A DNA stretch of 64,000 bases, from assembly GCF_000002595.2 (NCBI RefSeq), contig NC_057005.1:6674200-6738199 (forward strand), read 5' to 3'. The translations under genes and the position numbers were made by a program. Each line of letters starts with the position of its first letter. The stretch's first letter is position 1. This DNA is from Chlamydomonas reinhardtii. Lineage: Eukaryota > Chlorophyta > Chlorophyceae > Chlamydomonadales > Chlamydomonadaceae. Positions 19,692 through 32,557 of this stretch are shown one piece after another. The notes under the pieces are model-generated. The model had not been told where the DNA came from, did no database searches, and worked only from the letters and a program-made list of their open reading frames with translations.

Positions 19692-20609
19692 ACTTGCTAT
19701 ATATTTTCCGCCTTTAGTGTGTCAAGGGCAAGAGGTCAACACCGGGAAAGCACTAGTTTTTGAAGTCGACTGTGGACTCGGGTCGTTCAACACAACTTCA
19801 GAGGCGCGCTTCCACAAGGGAATAGTGCGCCCATTCTTCAATGGTGGTAGATATACAATAATAGCGAGGAATGCCGTGGGAGTCGTGAGGTGCGCCTCCA
19901 CGCGATCATCTCCCGCAGTCTCCCGCGCATTCCCCACCATTGTCGTCCCCTGATCCACGCGGACTTACCCCTATTTCCCCATACCTATCCCCCTTACCAG
20001 GGAACCAAGGGAGCTTTCTGCGCAGCCGTCGCCAAGCCAGGTGGTCAATAGAAAGGAAAAGGTGTCGTTGTTGTGAGCACAGAAGGTAACAGCAGCACGG
20101 GGGTGCTGCCAGGGCCCAGGGGTGGTCACTGCTGCTGCCGACCCCGTAGCACCAGATGTCGTAACTGCTGTCCTTTCCCAGCGTGGTCACGCGGAATGAA
20201 CTGCCTTGGCGCAGCGGTCAACGCTTGTACGTGGATGAAGTGAGCAGGTGGCCTGTTGGCGTAACACTGTAGCGGGCAAGAAAGCGGTTTGCCCGGGTTT
20301 GCCACTTGTCCTCTCAACTCTGGAGGGAAAAGTGGGCTGCGCATACACAGTTGTCTGAGGCCGCTCCGGTCTGAGACCGCAAGTGTCTACCCCATCTCGG
20401 GGGTGGTTCGTACAGGCACCGCCCGCCATGTGTCCCGCTGTCAAGCGCACGCACAGCAGGCAACAAACCAAACAACTCAACCCGCGATCTCTTGTCCAGC
20501 GCACTATCTCAGCTCAGCACGCACACCCCATACCGCACCACATCAAACCAAACCAACCCACCGCACAGATGATACCAGAACGACAACGCAATCGAAGCAA
20601 AAGGTGGGA
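19692..20609. other. Intergenic spacer between MTR4 3' end and protease 5' end
   Basis: Same-strand spacer of 918 bases holding the MTR4 3'UTR and the protease promoter/5'UTR. I see no supported gene, no clear TGTAA for MTR4 and no strong repeat. An AT-rich TATATATT at about 19698-19705 lies too close to the protease ATG to be its TATA box. Confidence 0.5.
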
Positions 20610-23600
20610 TCATAGGTACAGGGAGGCGGCGAAGATGATGTCACGCTTGATGCGCTCGCGCGCCGCCTCAAACCGCTCTGCCAGCGCCACCTCGCCAATG
20701 CCTCTCAAGCCCTCGCCCAGCTGCCGCAGCAGCTCCTCCAGCCGCCGAATGGCTCGGACCAGCGAGCCCTGCGGGTGGGGCGCAACCGGGCACAGTCTTG
20801 TGAGTAACAAAGCTGCACGGTGCACGTAAGCCGTGCTAACCCGCCACAATGCCACGGCGGCACTGCCCACCTGGCATCGGCCCAATCCCAGCGCACCCGA
20901 TGCCCCGCCCCACCACCTCCCAGCCTTCCCAGCCGCCGCCCACCTCGAACACGCTGGTCATCTTGGCCAGCTCCGCGAACTTGGCGCCGCGCACCCAGGC
21001 CGCCACCGGCTCCATCAGGTCGGGCCGGAACTTGGACAAATACTCGTCCAGCGGGTCGGGCCCGGTGGAGGAGCCGGCGGCGGCAGAGACGGAGCCGCCG
21101 TGCGGGCCGCTGCGAGGGCACGAGCGCACACGAAGGCTCAGCAGCTTGACTAGTGGTTGGGCTATGCAAGTGTTACGTCGGCGGCGCGGCGCGCTACCTA
21201 CCTAGCTATGGCGGCGTGCCAAGGCAACGCAGGAAAGCAAGGAAGGTGCAAAGCGGGCGGGCGACGGCTAACAACCAACGCCCAACGCGCCGTCCCCCTA
21301 ATACCCCGCATGCCCCGGCACCGGCCGGCTCTCACCAGTCCAGCGCCATCTTGCACTCCAGCTCCACCTTGGCCACCCGCCGCGCCGCGTCCTTCACCGC
21401 CGCCAGCGCGCCCACCAGCTCCTCACGCAGCTGCGGCGCACATACACACACGCAGCACGCGGTTACATGGGAGCACGTTGTCCAGCATTGGTGCTGTGCT
21501 TGAGCAACATCGCACACGACGGTGTGCTGGCGGCATAGCAAGCTACAGTCTTAGCACAACGTTTCTTCTGCCTCCTCTTCCACCTTCGACCCTTGCGAAT
21601 CCCTACCCCCCGGCTTCCATGACTAGCCCTCCATTCCCACCGCCGCCGCCGTTCGCACCTTGGGCCCGCCGCCCGCGCCGCCCTTCTCCTGGAACACGAA
21701 GCAGCTGCATGCGGCCGCCAGCGCCTCCAGGCCCATGCCGTTGAAGGCGCCGCCGAACACCAGCTCCGCAAGCACCAGCTCGTCACCGCCCGCCGTCAGC
21801 GACGCCGCCAGCCGCCCCTTCACCGACACCACACCCTCGCCGTCCACGTACGCCAGCCGCCGCAGCACACGTTGCCGCGCCTGCAGCAGGATGAAGCGGC
21901 CGCAGGGGCAAGGGTAGACGTGGGCAGACATTAGGCAGTATGGTGGGCTTGCATGGTACGAGAAAAAGGTATGGTACGAGAAAAAGGTAAGTCAAGGAGG
22001 TTAGGATCGTGTGAATTGAACACATGAAGCAAGTCACCCGTCCTTCGCACCCACCTTGAGCTCGTCTTTGAGGATGAGGCTGGTAGCGGCCTTGGCTTCC
22101 CGCCGCGCCGCCGCCACCGCCTCCTCCGCCGCGCCGCGCCGCTGCAGCGCCCCCAGCCGCGCCCGCAGCTCCGCCGCTCCCAGGCTGGTGGCCAGCGGAT
22201 GCTTGGCCAGCAGCGCCTCCACGCTCTCCATCTTGGACTGCGTCTTGCGCGCCGTCTTGTCCTTTATCTGCAGGGCGTACCACGTGGTTCAGGGCGAGGC
22301 AAGGCAGGGCTGAGGGTCAAACCAGAAGGAATTGCAGAAGAGGGGCTGCGTTAGTCATGGGCAACAGTGCGAACGCATGCGAGTGCGGCCGGAGCTAAGG
22401 TGCACCAACAGCGCACAAGGTGCGCAGTACACCCCGCTCACGCCAAACGCACACACCGGTGCACCAACAGCGCACAAGGTGCGCAGTACACCCCGGTCAC
22501 GCCAAACGCACACACCGCTAGCCCCCATGCCGCCTTTCCTCGCCCCTCCCCCCCACCCTCCTTGCCTTCATGTCATCCTCAGGGTCCAGCAGCGGCACGC
22601 GGCCGCCGCCGGCCTTGCCGCCAGCCGCCGCCAGCCGCACCAGCGCCTCCGCCAGTCCGGACACGCCCGCTTTGCGCGCGTCTAGCGGCCGCAGGTCCTT
22701 CTGTAGGTAGATGCGCACACTCGATAGCCGGTCGATCTGCGACACGGCGCGGCGCAGTGGACGAGCGGGGGAGTAGGGGGGGTAAAGGACTGGTGAGGGA
22801 ATGGGGCGAGTTGCCGGCATTGATCTGAATGGAGGAAGCGATGTGCATCAAGTCAACATCCAGGCATCCCGGCACCCCACACATTGCTTGGCCCGCCCAG
22901 AGCGCAGCGCAGCAGGTCAACAAAACGGCCAAACGTGGTGAGTATGGAGGCCATACAAGGCTGTCTAATGTTCGCTGCTCTCTAGCTTTCAGCAGCAGGC
23001 ATGTGCAGCAGACATGAACGACGAGTATCTTGTCTTGGGGCCCCACTTCATACGCGCACACACGTGTTAGCTGCCCCAATCTCTGTCCCTCTGTCTCTCT
23101 CTCTCACGCACCTGATTTATGGAGAACGTGACCACCATGGGCACACCGGACTTGTCGCCGGGAGGCAGCAGCCGCACGGGCGTGCCGCGCGGCAGGGCGC
23201 CGCTGGTGCTGGCGCCGGCGCCGCCCGCCCCGCCCGGCGGCTGTGCAGTGTTGACCAGCACATCCACTATAAAGGTGCCGCCGACGCCCTTCTTGCCCTT
23301 TTTGTCGTCCCCGTCTCCTGTCGTGCCAAGCAGGTGTGCGGCGTGCAGAAGCTGTGAGGCATCCCAACCCGTCTAGACGGCGGAGGCCAACCGACGCCTT
23401 ACAGCACTGCGGCTGCACAACGCGTGGACTACCAGGCTCCCCGCGTAACCAAAGCGTCGCGGATGTATTCTCGAGCGCCCCCATCACCCAGCCCCCAGCC
23501 CCCACGCCGGCTCACCTCCCTCCTTCTTGCCGCCCACTCGCTCGAAGTTCACCACCGCCCCCCACACGCCGTGGGTCACCTCCGACACCACCGCCTCGCC

Positions 23601-25394
23601 ACCACCGCCCTCAGGCACGGGCGCAGCCGCGGGCCCCTTGCCGCTGGTGGATGCGGGGGGGTCCGCAGGTGGCGGCGGCGCCGGCGCGGCGCCAGGCGCG
23701 GGTGGTTCGGAGAACTCCGGAAGTGGCCGAGCCATCTCCGGAGGTTCCGGCAGCAGCCGCACGAGGCGCCCTGCGTCCGTAGAATCGGATAACGATGAGC
23801 GCTGACACAGCAAACACCTCCCCTCGCCATCACCACCCACAGCGCCCGTAGCACTTCACACCCAGCACAACATCGCATGTCGTGTCGCCGCACGCCCGCG
23901 CTTCCGCCGCACACACGGCCGCGCCGTGCACGCACCTGGCTGCAGGAAGGGCAGCGCCACCTTGGGGTCGTTCAGCAGCTGCCGCAGCGCCGCCCGCAGC
24001 CCCGCCAGCTGGTCCAGCAGCGCAAAGTACTGCCGCACACCCGCCTCGTCCTGAGCAGGAGGGGATAGCCATTCATGGAGGACGGAGTCATCAAAGTACG
24101 CAAGACGCAAAGCCGGGGGCAGCGCGCATGGCGCCGAAGCTGCCAGCACTTGTTATATCTACTCCACATGACCCGCACCAGCCCACCTCGATTACGATGG
24201 CATCCCGTGCCGCCTCCAGCGCCGCCACACGCGCCTCCAGGGCCGGCAAGCTGCGCTCCGTCTGGAACTGCCTGTTGAGGTGTGGAGGTGGGGGATGGGT
24301 GCGGCAACGCAGAACGGAAGGTGGCGTGAGCTGGACGGAGGCCTCGGCTCGTCATGTCTCATGCTCCGCCCGAAGGACGGGAGGGACACCGCAGCCACCA
24401 CGTCTCCCATACCTCCATATGGACTGTTCCCCAGCCCCGTCCTGCCCAGCCTCCGCCCCTCGTCCCACCTGAATGACGCCGCCATGAGCTGCTCCGGCTC
24501 GGCGCCCTCCACCCGCATCAGCCCCAGCAGCATGTTGTAGCCCAGGTGGAAGGCGCTGCGGCCGGCAGGCAGCAGCAGGAGGGAGCCGGAGGTGAGCAGG
24601 AGGGAGGCGGAGATGAGCGGAGAAAGGGGATGAAGGGCAGAATGAAAAGGAAATGGGGTCGATAACTTGACGTCGTGGGGCAAATGTGTGCGCAAACGTA
24701 TGGACTTCGGGCCCCGTCGCTCTTCTGCATCGGGTTTGGTATTAGCTTGGGCTGGTATAACAATCCGTCCCTCCCCCCCGCCTGTCTCGCCCCTCCGCCT
24801 CACTCTGCCCAGCTGCCCACCTGTACAGCGTGTCTGGCGCGCCCTTGATCATCTCCTTGGCCACCGGCGGCTCCAGGCGCTGGTCTAGCATCAGGATCAC
24901 CACACCTGTCCGTGTGTTCGTGTTGCGTGAGGAGGGGCGGGGGTGAGGCCAGCAGCGCATGGAAGTATGGGTGCACCCGTGTGCGCAGTGCCGGCATTCG
25001 TACAGGACCGGGAACACGAGCTCCTCACATCTAAGGTCATGCGGACGCTCCAGCTCCTGATTCCTCCATCCTCACAATACCTATCGCGTTATGCCCCGAG
25101 TGAGAACTTCCCCATGCACCCATCCACCCACTCACGATCCACTCACCACCCCTTAACCCACCCTCCACACACCCAGGCACTCACCGCGGTCGTCCAGGCC
25201 ACGGCGCCCGGCGCGGCCGCTCATCTGAATGTACTCGCCGGACGTGATCCACCTGCGCCGCGGCAGCGGACAGGTACCGGTATTGCGTGAGGACGAGCGC
25301 TACATGCACTCTACATGGGCATCCTTCAGCCTGCACAGCATCTGGACAAGGAATGCCCTCCCCTACATTGCAAGTCATGGGTCATGCGATCGCA

Positions 25395-25454
<60 letters not shown>

Positions 25455-25481
25455 ACCACACACACACACGTGCACACACGT

Positions 25482-25541
<60 letters not shown>

Positions 25542-28500
25542 CCACACACACACACACACACACGTGCACACACGCGCACCTGAAGGCGCCGCCGTCGTAT
25601 TTCTTTACGTTGGTGAAGACCACCGTCTTGGCAGGCATATTGAGGCCGGTGGAGAAGGTCTCCGTCGCGAACAGGCACTTGAGCAGGCCCTCCTGCACGT
25701 GCGCGTGTACCGCATGCAATGGAGCAAGCAAAGTGGTGGTTGTATTGTGCGCGCTCGTGGAACAAGACGCACGCACAGGTTAGCTGCATCAATGCTTCGG
25801 GCGCTGATGCCCATACACGCGGCACCCCTGGCCGACCAGCCCTACCGCCCCAGCAGCCGCCGGCCCCACCACCCGCCAACCAGCACCCGCCACCCACCAC
25901 CCTGGCCCACCTGGAACAGGATCTCCACCACCTCCTTGACGATGGGCAGCAGGCCCGAGTGGTGCACGCCGATGCCGCGCTGCAGCATGGGCAGCATGGA
26001 CACGATCTGCGGCAGACGCTGGTCGTCCTGTGAGGGTGCAGGGCGTGAGTCGCGAGTGGGTGGGTAGTGTGGCAGGCTGGCAGCCATGTGGGTCGGCGGA
26101 AAGGGTCGGTTGGGTACGGCAGGATGAGCACACCGCAGGTGCACCAGTGTGCCGGGCGTGCGCCGCCTTCCGCCCGCTACCGGTATCTCCTCAACCCGCC
26201 CATACAGTACTCCCCGTGGTATCTGCCGTTACGCGTTCGCTCTGTCCCTGCGTCCCGCCCCGCGCCATCGCCCCTTGGCCCCGCCCCGCCTCACCTGGCT
26301 GAGGCACTCCATGGCGCTCCAGTAGATGTTGCCCACCAGCGCCTTCTCGTCCTCGCTGTTGAGCTCCAGGGGGGCCATCTGCGACGCCAGCGCCTCGCAC
26401 TCGCGCTGCGGGCGCGACGGAGAGGAGCGGTTGAGTAAAGGTTTAATATGGACTCAATCGAGGAGCTTCCACGCTTAAGCACCACTCTGTGCTCATGTGA
26501 GCCTGCGGCAGGCCTGTGCAAGCAAAAACGCACCAGCATTCTTAGCCACCATCTGGTCCATTCGAGCTGAGCCGCTCTTACGCACCTTGGAGAAGGAGAA
26601 CACAATGACGGGGTCGTAGTTCCGCTCCATGATCATGCGGACCAGCTTAAAGATGTCGCTCTTGCCGCTCTCCACGCTGCCGGCGGGCGCTACGCCATTA
26701 GCGCCGCCGCCACCGCCGCCGCCGCCTGCCCCACCGCCGCCACCTTTGGCGCCCTTGCCACTGCCTGTGCATGTGCACGATGACGCTGTCTTTGCTCCTG
26801 GTCTAGAGCAACGCGAAAAAGGAAAACCCATCCCGACACCTAGCGCGAACAACTCGTGCCTACACACCAGCCAGCCGCAACCCCCCATTTGGGCGCCCTC
26901 TTGCCACCCTCTTCCCAACCCCATCCCGCCCGCACCTTTCCCGCTGGGGTCCGTCTCCGTCAGCACGGCCACCGCCTTGTTGAAGTTGTCATCCCGGAAC
27001 ACGCCGCGCTCGTCCACCACCATGTACAAACCGTCACCGCCTGCAGCACCAGCGCCAGCACAAGAGCGGTGCGGGGTTCACGCGAGCTCTGGCAAAGCCA
27101 TTAGTGGTACCATAACTAGGTGCAGCGATACGATCATAGCGCACAAGGAGCCCGTGCCGTGCCCGGCCCGCCGCCAATATCAGCCGCCGCCCAATCCATC
27201 CGGCCGCAGCCCGCACACACCTGCCGGGAAGACGTAGTGCTGCAGCGGCGTGGGGCGGTAGTCAGTGTACACCACGTGGCAGGGCGAGTTGTGCGTCTTG
27301 GACACCCACTCCGCGAACTCGCGCGCGTTGGGGATGGTGGCGGACAGGAACACGAACCGGGCCTGCCTGCGCGGCGCCGTCAAGTCGATCAGGCATGATG
27401 GGGGCTTCAAGACGCACACCCGGCACCTCGGCCGGCTCCAGTAAAACACGTGGCATTTGCAGCTATCCTTCTTACCCCTCCCAGCCCCCTAACCACTGCT
27501 GCCATGCCGGCTCCACCGCCAGGCGTGCCGTGCCCCTCCCGCCCGGGCCCGCCAGCTCCGCCACCCTCCCGCCGGGCCGCTCACTTGGGCGCCAGGATGA
27601 TGGACTCCTCCCACACCACGCCGCGCTCCTTGTCCCTCAGGTAGTGAATCTCATCATACACCACCAGCTGCACCTCGCGCACCACCTCTGCACAGGTGCG
27701 CGTGCGCGCACCGGAGCGTGGGACAGTCGTCATGCAAGGTCCAAACATGTGTGCGAGCATTGCAGCAGCAATTAGTAGACTACAGAGTACGCTAGCGCTG
27801 CCGCGCCCAGAGCTCTCGCGCCGGCCTCCAGCACGCTCACGACCACGTCGCAGCCCAGTACAGTCGCAAGCCCCCTCTGCGCACCTGACCCCCGGTACAG
27901 CATGGAACGCAGAATCTCCGTGGTCATTACCAGGCAGGAGGCATTGGGGTTTATGGTCACGTCGCCCGTCATCAGCCCCACGTCCACAAACTCCTCCGCC
28001 AGCTCGCGGTACTTCTGGTTGCTCAGCGCCTTGAGCGGGCTGGTGTACACCACACGCGTCTTGTCGCTGCGGCCGAGCGGGTGGGTGGGAGAGCGCGTGG
28101 GCGTGCGAGCGTGTGGCGGTGTGCGACTGGGCCGATGCCCGTGATGCCGTCACTAAAGTGTGAGGTCAGATCCATCCCAGCGTGCCAGGACTCGTGCGTC
28201 TGACGCTAGAGCTGCAAGCGACAACCAACATGGCGCCGCTGGATGCAGCTCCGGGCCTTCCCCGCTTCCGTTCCCAACACGACCGCCGACCGCGGTAGTT
28301 CGCTTCCTCAACATTACCCTGCTTTCGCCGCTTCCCTTCTTTCCTGTAACACACACCTTCCTCAGCCTACAGCCTGCGCACTCACCGCAGCGCCATTGCA
28401 AACGCGTACTCCGCCACCACCGTTTTGCCGGCAGAGGTGTGGGCGGCCACCATCACGCTGTGGCCTGCAGGGCGGGCAGGGCGGTGGGCGTGCGGCAGAC

Positions 28501-29082
28501 GTGTCAGATGCACGCACACGCAGCCCGGCATGAACTGCGCACGTCCATCAGCCTTCAATGCATTACATGACTAGCCCGCTGCCACAAGCGCTCGAAGGCT
28601 CATACACCGCCGCGGTGCTGTCGCCGCTTCACTTCGGCTGCCACACCGTGCTGCAGCTCTCTTGCTTCGGTACCTCGCCTCTTGCAGTCCTGCCCCTGCC
28701 GTTGTACATGCTTACAAATCCCATATCTTCTTCAAGCCAATTCCAGCTCACCCGCCTCCAGGCAGTTGACCGCCACCTGCTGGAAGGGGTCGATCTTGAA
28801 GGGGTACACGCGCGCTGGCGGCCCTGCCCGCGCCGGCGGAGGCAGCAGGCTGCCCTGCTGCCCCGGCGGCCATGCCACCTCGTGCGTGCACGACTTGCCA
28901 TCCACCTCCACCAGGTTGGCACCCACTGGCAGCGCAGCTACGCGCTGCTCGGTAAGGCGCGGCGCCTTCGCGGCGGGTGCGACGGCAGCGTCGGGTGCAG
29001 CTCCCGCGCTCAAGCCGTCAGCGTCGGTGGGCTCGGCGGGGCGCTTGCCAGCGGCACCCACCGCTGCGCCTCCTGACGACAT
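20610..29082 (-). CDS. MTR4: MTR4 (Ski2-like) exosome RNA helicase, 1133 aa
   Basis: Twenty-three exons: 29082-28752, 28464-28386, 28066-27885, 27687-27585, 27366-27221, 27040-26936, 26764-26586, 26405-26295, 26027-25911, 25692-25580, 25252-25185, 24905-24821, 24555-24469, 24271-24187, 24050-23936, 23770-23516, 23317-23112, 22736-22557, 22267-22055, 21880-21659, 21430-21336, 21109-20944, 20768-20610. Helicase motifs: [37 protein letters not shown] and [13 protein letters not shown]. Arch/KOW sequence follows, and the end FAASLYL is the MTR4 family's own. It should unwind RNA in the nucleus and feed it to the exosome in a TRAMP-like complex. Odd points: a poly-Gly insert near residues 316-350 between the RecA domains and a second low-complexity insert in the arch (about 655-690). 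Exon 18 may instead end at 22566 with a GC donor, giving DMK joined to IKDK as in plant homologues and 1130 residues. Confidence 0.95.
21954..21989. repeat. 18-base tandem duplication in MTR4 intron 19
   Basis: Two adjacent copies of ATGGTACGAGAAAAAGGT. Confidence 0.8.
22399..22516. repeat. 59-base tandem duplication in MTR4 intron 18
   Basis: Two head-to-tail copies beginning GGTGCACCAACAGCGCACAA at 22399 and 22458, differing at about one base, so the duplication is recent. Confidence 0.85.
25394..25571. repeat. (CA)n microsatellite in MTR4 intron 10
   Basis: About 178 bases of CA with CGTG interruptions. On the gene's strand it reads (GT)n and begins about eight bases after the splice donor at 25579. 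Confidence 0.9.
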
Positions 29083-29629
29083 GACTGGAGGGATAACGGC
29101 ACAGTTGATGCCTCTGCTCCGTCAGCCGTTTGTGGACGCCGATGGGCGACGGCGTGACCCTAGAAGTGACGGCCGCCCTCACCTAAACGGAAATTTGCGT
29201 TTACAAACTACAATAATGTGTTTGGTCGCATTGTTTCCGCAGCTAGAATTAACAAGGTGAAGCACTTCCAGCAAACTTGCCGGCTTCGCTATCCCAAGCG
29301 CCTTTGTGAGGTATAGCGTCTATACGATATCTATACCTACACATTGCAATGCGATTTTGCGACGTTGGGCGCTGCTTGAACTGCATCGGTGAAAAGCACA
29401 TTCCGGGCCAGCCGTAGGGTCAGCCTCGATACAGATTACGCTTACTAGAAATTGGGAGCTACTTCACCTTAGTTATCTCGCCAAGCAGGTCCCCAAAAGC
29501 TGGGCCGTTGCGCAGACCGCACTCTTTTCACCTCTGCGTAGATGCACTTCCTTTACTGTACACTTCGTTTCTAGCTGCTAAGCCAGACTCTAAAGGCTCC
29601 AAAGGGCCCGCACGCCGCTCGCTGGCAAT
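29083..29629. promoter_or_regulatory. Divergent promoter region of MTR4 and the 643-aa gene
   Basis: The 547 bases separate two start codons pointing away from each other. The centre (about 29190-29460) is markedly more AT-rich than the flanking exons. No classic TATA box was assigned. A shared bidirectional promoter is inferred from layout only. Confidence 0.45.
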
Positions 29630-32557
29630 ATGACGGGAACCAGTCATGCTGCCAAGAAGAAGCAACAACACTTGGTGCCAATCACACGGGAGTTTCTTCG
29701 AGAGTTCTACCGACAGTACCCGCTAGAGCCGGTGCCTGGCGCGGTTCGGGACTCGCATGTCAAGGCAATCGAGGAGCTGGAGCGGGTCGTCACCAAGCCC
29801 GGCTCGAAGGTGCCACAGGAATTCTACATGGAGACACCAACGCGTATTGATGATTGCTTCTGGCGCAGCCGTATGATATGCGAGGTGCGGCTTGTGCGTA
29901 ACTGCGGAAGGCGCGCGTGTGTGCAACAGCACCCCGTCGCCCACGCCAGGGCACCGTGTGCGAGACCCATGCTGCTTGCAAGAGCCCGAACTCCTCCTCC
30001 TGTAATCAGCCCCAGTTGTGACGATCGAACTTGTGTAGCTCTACTCCCTTGTAGATATCGTCGTTGCCTGTCACCCTGCACGCCCCATGTTCCCTGACCT
30101 GACCCTTATCGTGTCATCACAGGAGCTGGCGCTATCCGTATCTCGGATAAAGCAGGGCTTAGCGCCCGCCGGCGGCCCTGCGGCAGTGGAGGTGGCGGCA
30201 GTGTGCGACCGCATGCAGGCGCTGCTGGTGCAGGCGGAGCGGGACGTGTGGACCGTGCAGGAGACGAACACGGCCTCTGTGCGGCAGCAGCTAAAGCAGT
30301 TTATCCCCCAGGACTTCCGCGGGGCTCTGCTGGAGCGGCAGCGGTGAGCGCTGCATCGAGGGGGTGGGGTGGGGGGCTGTGCAAAGCGCGCGGTAGATAT
30401 CCCAACGAAGCAGGGACGCAGGACAGGCAGGACCAGGAGTAAGGCTTACAACAGCGGACCGTGTTGCCCATTAGGCAACGGCGCGAAGCATAGACGCATC
30501 GCGCATCTGCCGACTCTAGAATCAGCATAGCCCAGTGCCAACCTTGACATCTCACAGCACGCCCCGCCCTGTCCCACCACTTGCATTATTGAAAGTTCGT
30601 AACCCTTGGCTCGTCCGCCCCAAATGGTTCTGTCCGTACCTCCACAGAGTCGCCGGTGAGGCCAAGTACAAGAAGCAGATCGATGACCTGGTGAAGCGCG
30701 GCGGCACCATCCGCTCGCGCTACGACCTGTACCTGCAGCACCAGTGGGAGCGGCGCCAGTCGCTGGTGCAGCTGGGCGAGTGCAGCGGCGTCTACAAGAT
30801 TGTCATCAAGTGCGCGGCGGGCTGGGGCGGGGTGGGGTCTGGGAAGGCGGTATGCGGCCGAGACCCAGCATATAGGCCGGTCGGGGTTGTTGGTGCCAAA
30901 CCCAGATGCCCATGGAGTGCATGTAGGCTCTGGGGCCCTGTGGGCATCAGCGCACGGCTGGCTGTCGTGTCATGGCGCGTCTCGCTGATCTGGGCAAAAT
31001 GGCGATCTGGGTCGGCCTATGCAACGACGCCGCGACAAGCCACTGCTTATGCGCCGCATGACTGGGCACCATGTTTTGCTCCTGTGCATCGGCCTGCCCT
31101 GACTCCTCCACTTCCTCTTTCGCCCGCACTCCCAGGTTGGTTGCAGGCATCCCGCAGGTGCTGCTGGACTTCGCCAAGGAGATCAACGCCAAGCTGGGGC
31201 CCATGGAGGAGCAGCGCATCAAGTACGGCCCCGACCTGTACGGCATCACAACGCTGGGCCTTCGCCTCACCGTATGCCTGGCGGCCTGGGCGGAGGCGGC
31301 GGGCGGGGTGGGCAAGGGCGGCGTGGCGACGCCGGCGGCAAGCGCCGCGGCGCCGCACCTGGCGGCGGTGGTGGAGCCGGCAGTGAAGTTCTATGTGGAG
31401 CAGATGCTTCGCGTGATCAAGTTCATTGGGAACGTATTCCAGCACTCGCCCTTTATCCTGAGCAAGGAGGACCTGGAGCACGGCGGCGCGGCGGCGGCGG
31501 CGGCGGCAACCGGGGGCTCGGCCAACGGTGGGTGGCTGGATTTGGGTTGCGGGGCTGGATAAGCGTGGCAACGCGCTGGACACGCCGGTTTGGCATACAA
31601 CTGGTTGGCTGGAAGACTCAACCGCCTGATCTGTGGGGATGCACGGTTGTTGCAGGTGACCATCACGGTCCGGAGTCTGCGGCCGTCAGCGCTACCAGCG
31701 GCACAGCAGCTGTGCACTCGGCGATTGCCGACCTGGTGGCCGCGAAAGAGGTGGCAGGGGCTGGGCTGGCGGAGGTTAAGACGGCGACGCCGGTCACCTC
31801 GACAAGTGGTGCGGCACCAGCGGCAACACACGCGGCCCTTGACACGGGCAGCTCGGGTGGCAGGGCTGTCAGCAGCGTGGGCGCGAGCACCAGCGCCACC
31901 GCGGTGGGGCTGTCGGGCGCGGGGTCGCTAGTGGCGCCAGCAACTCCCGCCGCCACGGCTCCGGACGCGGTCGGGCGCGGCACGGCGCTAAATCCGAGCG
32001 GCTTCATTGCTTACCTCACCGCTCCGGCGGCAGCCAGCGCGCCTGCCCTGCTGCCACAGCACGCGTCGCAGGCTGAGTCGCAGTCCCACTCGGGGACGCT
32101 GCCGCCGCGGCACACGCCGCTCAGCCGCCACGACACGCCGGCGCCCACGCACCTGGTGCCCTCGCCCAATGGCCGCGGCCTGGTGACGCCTGAGGCGGCG
32201 CTGCTGCCCAGCCCTGGCGCGCACCGCACCTACAACGCCCAGGCGGGTGCCACCTCGGGCGGGTACGGCCGCACCTCCGCCAACGGCGGTCGCGTGTCCC
32301 TCACGGGCGACTCGCAGTGCAGCTTCACCTCCGCGCCGGAGGACGCGCCGTGGCACCATCCGGAGGCGGGGTACCACGAGACGGCCGCTGACGGCGGACT
32401 GGGCATTGGGCAGCTGTTCCTAGGCTGCTTGGGACTGGGTAGCCACGGGCGGGCAGGTGCAGGCGCGGGGCCTGGGGCGACAGCACCGCCGCCGGCGAAC
32501 GGGCACCCCCTAGCGGGTGACAAGGCGGGGCAGGAGCTGGGGCCGATTGCCGAGTGA
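29630..32557 (+). CDS. Conserved-looking protein of unknown function, 643 aa
   Basis: Exons 29630-29884, 30123-30343, 30648-30809, 31136-31527 and 31656-32557 join in phase. I do not recognise a named domain. Residues 1-340 look like a folded, mostly helical region: it opens with a Lys-rich start and ITREFLREFYRQYPLEP, and later has YKKQIDDLVKRGG and LLDFAKEINAKLGPMEEQR. No signal peptide or membrane helix is seen. Residues 343-643 are Ala/Gly/Ser/Thr/Pro-rich, probably disordered, with repeated TPxxxxH-like stretches and a Gly/Leu patch near the end. The start ATG is the first in frame and fits a first exon with a clean GTGCGG donor. The folded half has the look of a plant/algal conserved protein, but no function is offered. 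Confidence 0.8.

Noticed and set aside
25394-25571. Regular repeat array considered as CRISPR-like
   Set aside because: It is a plain dinucleotide microsatellite without spacers, in a eukaryotic intron.
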